Part shown: one piece after another, positions 1-4,334 of the stretch
Layout: the number at the start of each line of letters is the position of its first letter
Numbering within the stretch: position 1 is the stretch's first letter
Assembly (NCBI GenBank): GCA_023433465.1
Contig: JAEZCR010000061.1
Location: forward strand, 1-6,717
Direction of reading: 5' to 3'
Source: Pseudomonadota bacterium
GTDB taxonomy: Bacteria; Pseudomonadota; Gammaproteobacteria; Steroidobacterales; Steroidobacteraceae
Length of the DNA stretch: 6,717 nt
Translations under genes and position numbers: made by a program
The notes under the pieces: model-generated
The model's input: only the letters and a program-made list of their open reading frames with translations
What the model was told of the DNA's origin: nothing
The model's database searches: none

Positions 1-1293
1 CATGTGAAGTCCATGACCCTCGCGAACGGCATGAAGGTCATCGTCTGGACCGCCCGCGACATCCCCAACGTCGCGTTCTACAACTGCGTGCGCGTCGGCA
101 GCCGCAACGAAGTCCCCGGCATCACGGGCCTGGCGCATTTCTTCGAACACATGATGTTCAACGGCACGAGCAAACGCGCGCCGGGCGAGTTCGATCGCCT
201 GCTCGAGGCGCAGGGCGGCTCGAACAACGCGTACACCAGCGATGACGTGACCGTGTATCAGAACTGGATCCCGCGCAGCGCGCTCGACCTGACGTTCGAC
301 CTCGAAGCCGATCGGCTCGCGAACCTGTCCTTCGACCCGAAGGTGGTCGAGAGCGAGCGCGGCGTCGTGTATTCGGAGCGCCGTCTCTCGGTCGAGGACG
401 ACAACGCCGGATTCCTGTGGGAGCAGGTGCAATCCACCGCGTTCGTCGCGCACACCTACAAGATTCCGACGATCGGCTGGCCCTCCGACATCCAGGGCTG
501 GACCATCGAAGACCTGCAGGACTTCTACAAGACGAACTACGCGCCCAACAACTGCACGTTGATCCTGGTGGGCGACGTGAGCGCCGACGAAGCCTTCGCG
601 TTCGCGCAGAAGTATCTCGAGCCGATTCCGCGGCAGGAACCGCCGCCGCCGGTGCGCACGCAGGAGCCGGAGCAGCTCGGCGAGAAACGCGTGAACGTCG
701 AGCGGCCCGCGCAGACGCCGCTGCTGTATGCCGCGTACAAGTCTCCGCCCGCAAACGATCCGCAGAGCGCGGCGATCAACCTGCTCGTGAGCATCCTGGT
801 CGAGGGTAATGCCTCGCGCTTGAACCGCCTGCTCGTCGAAGAGAAGCAGGTCGCCATCGAAGTCGATGGCCACTACATGGAAGGATTCGATCCCGGCCTC
901 ACGTGGCTCAATCTCACGCTGCCAGAAGGCGCGAACGTCGCCGAGGTCGAACAGGCGCTCGATGCCGCGCTGGCCGACGTCGTCGCCGAGGGTGTGACCG
1001 AAGCCGAGCTCGCGCGCGCGAAGAACCTCCACGCATCGGGATTCTGGAAGCAGCTCGCCACGATCAACGGCAAGGCGGCGCTGCTCGGCGCGTACGAAGT
1101 GTTCGAAGGGGACTACCGCAAGTTGTTCGACTCGCCCGCGGCGTACGAGAAGGTCACGGCCGCGGAAGTGCAGAAGGCCGCGAAACTCGTATTCGCGAAG
1201 AATCGCCGCACGGTCGGCGTCCTGCAGGCGCCGCTGACGACCGAGGAACCTGAACCCGCGCCCGCGGCGGCCGAAGAGGGAGCGCAGCAATGA
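1..1293 (+). CDS. M16 (pitrilysin-type) zinc metallopeptidase, catalytic subunit, 5' end outside window
   Basis: This is a zinc-dependent endopeptidase of the M16B type. Numbering from the GTG at position 4, the inverted zinc motif HFFEH is at residues 45-49 (ligands H45 and H49, catalytic E48). E117 and E124 fit the supporting Glu and third zinc ligand, with the 7-residue spacing known from pitrilysin. The C-terminal half has the M16 fold signature (NASRLNRLLVEEK, about residues 269-281), but the Arg and Tyr expected for substrate binding are V278 and I285. The protein ends in a Pro/Ala/Glu-rich tail. The frame is open to base 1 and the sequence begins inside the first M16 strand (TLANGMKVIV), so the true start and any signal peptide lie upstream; GTG at 4 is probably not the start. 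The stop overlaps the next gene's ATG. Family assignment is firm; the substrate is unknown. Confidence 0.93.
   Translation, partial: HVKSMTLANGMKVIVWTARDIPNVAFYNCVRVGSRNEVPGITGLAHFFEHMMFNGTSKRAPGEFDRLLEAQGGSNNAYTSDDVTVYQNWIPRSALDLTFDLEADRLANLSFDPKVVESERGVVYSERRLSVEDDNAGFLWEQVQSTAFVAHTYKIPTIGWPSDIQGWTIEDLQDFYKTNYAPNNCTLILVGDVSADEAFAFAQKYLEPIPRQEPPPPVRTQEPEQLGEKRVNVERPAQTPLLYAAYKSPPANDPQSAAINLLVSILVEGNASRLNRLLVEEKQVAIEVDGHYMEGFDPGLTWLNLTLPEGANVAEVEQALDAALADVVAEGVTEAELARAKNLHASGFWKQLATINGKAALLGAYEVFEGDYRKLFDSPAAYEKVTAAEVQKAAKLVFAKNRRTVGVLQAPLTTEEPEPAPAAAEEGAQQ
1275..1282 (+). promoter_or_regulatory. Ribosome binding site of the second M16 gene
   Basis: A purine-rich AGAGGGAG lies inside the end of the first peptidase gene, 7 bases before the ATG at 1290. 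It supports that ATG over the in-frame ATG at 1311, which has no Shine-Dalgarno-like sequence before it. Because the start overlaps the upstream stop (ATGA), translation of the two subunits is probably coupled, which would suit a 1:1 complex. Confidence 0.6.
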
Positions 1294-2726
1294 ATCAGCG
1301 TGCACTGTCCATGCGATTGCTCGCGTTCTGGCTCGGAGCGCTTCTATTCGCCGCGGCTCAGGCCGCCCCGGCATCCGCCGCGCCGGTGGGCGTGAAGGTT
1401 CCCGCGCACCAGCGATTCGTGCTGCCGAACGGCCTCACCATCATCCTCGTCCCGCGCAAGGAAGTGCCGCTGATCGCGTTCAGCGGCTTCGTGCGCGGTG
1501 GCGCGCTCGCGGATCCGCCCGGCAAGCCGGGCGTCGCCTCGCTGGTCGCGGGCCTGCTCGATCGCGGCGCCGGCAAGCGCAGCGCGTTCGAGTTCGCCGA
1601 CGCGGTCGAAGGCGTGGGCGGCAGCTTCAACGCCGCGGCCGGCGCGGAAGCGATTTCGATCGGAGGCCAGTTCCTCGCACGCGACCGCGCGCTCATGATC
1701 GAGCTGATCGCGGACGCGCTGATGCGGCCACGCATGGATCTCGAGGAGCTCACCGACTACCGCGACCGCGAGATCGAGTTCATCAAGTCCGCGAAGGATT
1801 CCGATCCCTCGCAGATCGTCGGTATCTATGGGCGTGCCGCTGTGTTCGGGACGCATCCCTTCGGCCGCCCGCAGGGTGGCAGCGAGCGCTCGCTCGCGAC
1901 GATCCAGCACGAAGACGTGATGGCCTACCTCGGCCAGTATTTCGGCGCGGACCGAACGACGCTGGTGTTCGCGGGCGACCTGGATCCCAAATGGATGAAG
2001 CAGGCGCTGACCAAGGCGTTCGGCGACTGGCCGAAGGCCAGAGGCAAACTACCGGAGCTGAAGCCGGCGCCGCGCGTCCAGGGCCGCCGCGTCGTTCTGG
2101 TCGACTCGCCGGGCGCGGTGCAGACGTATTTCTGGATCGGCAACGTCGGCGTGGACCGTCAATACAGCGGCCGGCCCGCGCTCGATCTCGTGAACACGCT
2201 GTTCGGCGGTCGCTTCACGTCACTGCTGAACACCGAGTTGCGCATCAAGTCAGGACTGTCGTATGGCGCCTCGTCGCGATTCACGCGCGGCTCCGTGCCC
2301 GGAGAGTTCGCGATCCGCTCGTTCACGCAGACCGACAACACCGGCAAGGCGCTCGATCTCACGCTCGAAACGCTCGATCGCCTCAAGCACGATCCGCTGG
2401 CTCCGGAGATGCTCGAATCCGCGCGCGCGTACGTGCTCGGCCAGTTTCCGCTGCAGTTCGAGACCGCGGCGCACTGGGCCGGGGCGCTCGCGGACCTCGA
2501 GTTCTATCGACTCGGCAAGGACTACATCGAGGGGTACGGACCTGCGCTCGCGCAGGTCGATCTCGCTGAGGCCGAGGCCGTCACCACCGACGCGTTTCCG
2601 CCGTCCGCGAATCTCGTGTTCGTGCTGATCGGTGACGCCGCGAAAATCCGCGACGCCGCCGCGAAATACGGACCAGTCACCGAGATGAAACTCTCGCACC
2701 CCGACTTCTCCCCCGCGGGGAAGTGA
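1290..2726 (+). CDS. M16 peptidase-like protein without zinc motif, probable partner subunit, exported
   Basis: This 478-residue M16 family protein has full length for M16B subunits. Residues 1-31 form a signal peptide: R4 and R9, a hydrophobic core (LLAFWLGALLFAAA) and Ala-rich cleavage sites. The first domain begins FVLPNGLTIILVP (43-55). Where the zinc motif HxxEH should be (residues 84-88) the sequence reads SLVAG, so it cannot bind catalytic zinc by itself. The second domain keeps the M16 pattern GGRFTSLLNTELRIKSGLSY, with R318 and Y325 seven residues apart as in the Arg/Tyr pair of active M16 enzymes. It lacks what the upstream protein has and has what that protein lacks. Known M16B heterodimers, such as the pair described from Sphingomonas sp. 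A1, divide the active site this way, so a periplasmic heterodimer is the likely form (inference). A solely structural or chaperone role is a weaker alternative. Confidence 0.93.
   Translation: MNQRALSMRLLAFWLGALLFAAAQAAPASAAPVGVKVPAHQRFVLPNGLTIILVPRKEVPLIAFSGFVRGGALADPPGKPGVASLVAGLLDRGAGKRSAFEFADAVEGVGGSFNAAAGAEAISIGGQFLARDRALMIELIADALMRPRMDLEELTDYRDREIEFIKSAKDSDPSQIVGIYGRAAVFGTHPFGRPQGGSERSLATIQHEDVMAYLGQYFGADRTTLVFAGDLDPKWMKQALTKAFGDWPKARGKLPELKPAPRVQGRRVVLVDSPGAVQTYFWIGNVGVDRQYSGRPALDLVNTLFGGRFTSLLNTELRIKSGLSYGASSRFTRGSVPGEFAIRSFTQTDNTGKALDLTLETLDRLKHDPLAPEMLESARAYVLGQFPLQFETAAHWAGALADLEFYRLGKDYIEGYGPALAQVDLAEAEAVTTDAFPPSANLVFVLIGDAAKIRDAAAKYGPVTEMKLSHPDFSPAGK
2709..2721 (+). promoter_or_regulatory. 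Small hairpin holding the CDF ribosome binding site
   Basis: TCCCC and GGGGA, separated by three bases, can pair at the very end of the second M16 gene. The GGGGA arm, continuing as GGGGAAG, is the best Shine-Dalgarno candidate for the CDF start at 2730. Ribosomes finishing the upstream gene (stop at 2724-2726) would open this stem, which would couple CDF translation to it. The pairing is visible in the sequence; the regulatory role is inferred, and short GC stems arise easily by chance at this base composition. Confidence 0.35.
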
Positions 2727-2729
2727 GCG

Positions 2730-3638
2730 ATGGCGGATCACGGTTCGTCCGCGCGAGCGATCCTCTACGCATTCCTCGCGAACCTCGGCATCGCGCTCTC
2801 GAAGCTCGGTGCGGCCATCTACACGAACTCGGGCAGCATGCTGGCCGAGTCCATCCACTCGTTCGCGGACTGCGGCAATCAGGTGCTGTTGTTCATCGGG
2901 CTCAGGCAGTCGCAACAACCGGCGAGCCCGCAGTACCCGCTCGGGCAGGGAAAGATCTCGTACTTCTGGAGCTTCATCGTCGCGCTGATGTTGTTCAGCG
3001 TTGGCGGCATGTTCTCGATCTACGAGGGTTGGCACAAACTGCACGAGCCCGAGCCGCTCAACCAGGCCTGGATCGCGCTGCTCGTGCTTGGCGTGTCGAT
3101 CGTGCTCGAGAGTTTCTCGACTCTCGGTTGCCTGCGCGAGATCGGGAAGCTGCGGAAGGGCCGCACGCTGGGCGCGTGGCTCAAGTCCACGCGCAACGCC
3201 GAGCTCGTCGTCGTGCTCGGTGAAGACGTCGCGGCGCTGGTTGGCCTAGTGCTCGCGTTCGTGTTCGTGTCGCTGTCCGCGGCGACGGGCAATCCGATGT
3301 TCGACGCCCTCGGTTCGATCGTGATCGGTGTGGTGCTCATCATCGTGTCGATCTTCATCGCGATCCGGATGAAGGGCCTCATCGTGGGCCGCTCGGCGGA
3401 AGAGGAACTGCAGGGGGCGATCCGCAAGCAGATCGAATCCAGCGACGGAATCGAGGATCTGCTGAACGCGATCACGTTCCAGCTCGGCCCGCAGGTGATG
3501 CTGGCCGTGAAGGTGCGAATGGCGCCGGGTCAGACCGTTGAAAGCGCCATCGCCAATCTCAACGCGCTCGAACGCTCGATCAAGGCCAACTTCCCCGAAG
3601 TGAAGTGGTGCTTCTTCGAGCCCGACGTCACCGACTAG
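2730..3638 (+). CDS. Cation diffusion facilitator (CDF) family metal transporter
   Basis: This 302-residue inner-membrane protein probably exports a divalent metal such as Zn2+, Fe2+ or Mn2+ in exchange for protons. Six membrane segments are visible at about residues 10-31, 37-58, 78-99, 113-133, 158-182 and 192-212, followed by a cytoplasmic domain (about 215-302) ending in the family-typical FFEPD. TM2 carries the metal motif H43-S-F-A-D47, and TM6 carries D192. TM5 is unusual: D166 is present, but the position four residues before it, usually His or Asp, is V162, and E165 precedes the Asp (GEDVAAL). The usual loop PFGHGK reads PLGQGK (70-75). This ED form seems to mark a CDF subgroup resembling ZnT9-like proteins (from memory, not checked), so metal specificity should not be copied from YiiP. 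The gene starts 3 bases after the peptidase stop and is probably co-transcribed with it. Confidence 0.9.
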   Translation: MADHGSSARAILYAFLANLGIALSKLGAAIYTNSGSMLAESIHSFADCGNQVLLFIGLRQSQQPASPQYPLGQGKISYFWSFIVALMLFSVGGMFSIYEGWHKLHEPEPLNQAWIALLVLGVSIVLESFSTLGCLREIGKLRKGRTLGAWLKSTRNAELVVVLGEDVAALVGLVLAFVFVSLSAATGNPMFDALGSIVIGVVLIIVSIFIAIRMKGLIVGRSAEEELQGAIRKQIESSDGIEDLLNAITFQLGPQVMLAVKVRMAPGQTVESAIANLNALERSIKANFPEVKWCFFEPDVTD

Positions 3639-4257
3639 CCTGGCCGAAGCTCTCGCCGCCCGCGACGAGCCAGGCGGCTTCTTCGGGCGTGCTCTCGCGC
3701 TTGAGTACCGCGTTGCGATGCGGAAAGCGGCCGAACCTGGCGATGATGTCGCGGTGAGAGCGCGCGAATCTCGCGCAGTACTCGCAATAGTCCCTGAGCT
3801 CCGGCGGCGCCTCGCGCACCAGCCGGTCCATCGCCGCGACGGCCGCGTCCTGCGCCTCCAGCGATTCCGCGTGCTCGAGCGGTAGATAGAAGAACACGCG
3901 CTCGAGCGGCTCCAGCGCCGCGTCGGCGGCGAGCTGCATCCCCTCGGCGGTCAGCGCGAGCGCCTCGCGGTCGAACGCATACGCGGCCGCCGTGCCGCGG
4001 TAGGCGCTGCGCGGCACCTGGTCGTACAGGATGATCAGCGCGAGCCGGCGCTTGGGGCTCGAAGCCCAGGAGGCGAACTCGCCGCGCGCGGCCGCGGCCA
4101 GCATGGGTTCGAGCGTCTCACGGATCAGCGCATCGTTGTGGGCGACCGTCTCGCGATCGCCCGTGCTGAACCAGAACGCCGAGCGTTCGGCAAGGCGCGC
4201 GGCGTCGAACGGACCACGTCCAAACCAGAACTCGAGTACGTCGTTGGCGGTGCGCAT
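3628..4257 (-). CDS. DUF924 family protein
   Basis: The 209-residue product matches the DUF924 family (helical, TPR-like) along its whole length. Hallmarks are an N-terminal VLEFWFG (7-13), ALIILYDQVPRSAYR (73-87; the family pattern is close to LIxLLDQFPRNxYR), FYLPLEHAES (123-132), and the C-terminal HRDIIARFGRFPHRN (168-182) followed by an STPEE-type end. No signal peptide or membrane segment is seen, so it is presumably cytoplasmic. Its biochemical function is not established to my knowledge. The ATG at 4255-4257 gives the family's usual N-terminus; the preceding bases are only weakly Shine-Dalgarno-like. It converges on the CDF gene with an 11-base overlap of the two 3' ends and is divergent from the large envelope gene. 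It appears intact. Confidence 0.92.
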   Translation of the reverse strand: MRTANDVLEFWFGRGPFDAARLAERSAFWFSTGDRETVAHNDALIRETLEPMLAAAARGEFASWASSPKRRLALIILYDQVPRSAYRGTAAAYAFDREALALTAEGMQLAADAALEPLERVFFYLPLEHAESLEAQDAAVAAMDRLVREAPPELRDYCEYCARFARSHRDIIARFGRFPHRNAVLKRESTPEEAAWLVAGGESFGQASR

Positions 4258-4283
4258 GGAGCCCGCGATGTTAGACCAGTAGT

Positions 4284-4293
4284 CGGGCGCCCG
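4284..4293. repeat. 10-base perfect palindrome CGGGCGCCCG
   Basis: A perfect inverted repeat lies in the middle of the divergent gap, between the two gene starts. The position would suit a small operator, but the sequence is pure G+C and such palindromes are common by chance in this genome. No second copy is obvious in the gap. Confidence 0.25.
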
Positions 4294-4323
4294 GCGTTGT
4301 TAAACTCGTGGCAGCGAGGGCTC

Positions 4324-4328
4324 GAGGG
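4324..4328 (+). promoter_or_regulatory. Ribosome binding site of the large envelope gene
   Basis: GAGGG stands 6 bases before the ATG at 4335. Together with the immediate signal peptide (MRIVLRAALAAMAV), this fixes the start. An upstream in-frame GTG at 4308 would add a charged leader and spoil the signal peptide. Confidence 0.6.
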
Positions 4329-4334
4329 CATCCC

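Larger units (their letters stand above)
4258..4334. promoter_or_regulatory. Divergent intergenic region, presumed promoters in both directions
   Basis: These 77 bases separate the starts of the DUF924 gene (leftward) and the large envelope gene (rightward), so promoters for both should lie here or in the flanking coding ends. It includes the window's most AT-leaning short run nearby (TTGTTAAACT, about 4297-4306), which could serve as a -10 region. I could not find a convincing -35/-10 pair with normal spacing. The region also contains the palindrome listed separately. The promoter role is inferred from the divergent layout only. Confidence 0.45.

Noticed and set aside
1..1293. GTG at position 4 as the true start of the first peptidase
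   Set aside because: The frame is open to the window edge and the protein would begin inside the first conserved strand without the signal peptide its partner has. Truncation by the window is more likely.
1344..1910. 188-codon minus-strand frame inside the second M16 gene
   Set aside because: It lies wholly antisense to a clear signal peptide and M16 domain. The composition is biased, with no motif and no ribosome binding site.
2250..3044. 264-codon open frame on the minus strand opposite the second M16 gene and the CDF start
   Set aside because: It crosses the boundary of two well-supported genes, its product is Arg/Glu/Val-rich without a recognisable domain, and long antisense frames are expected in high-GC coding DNA.
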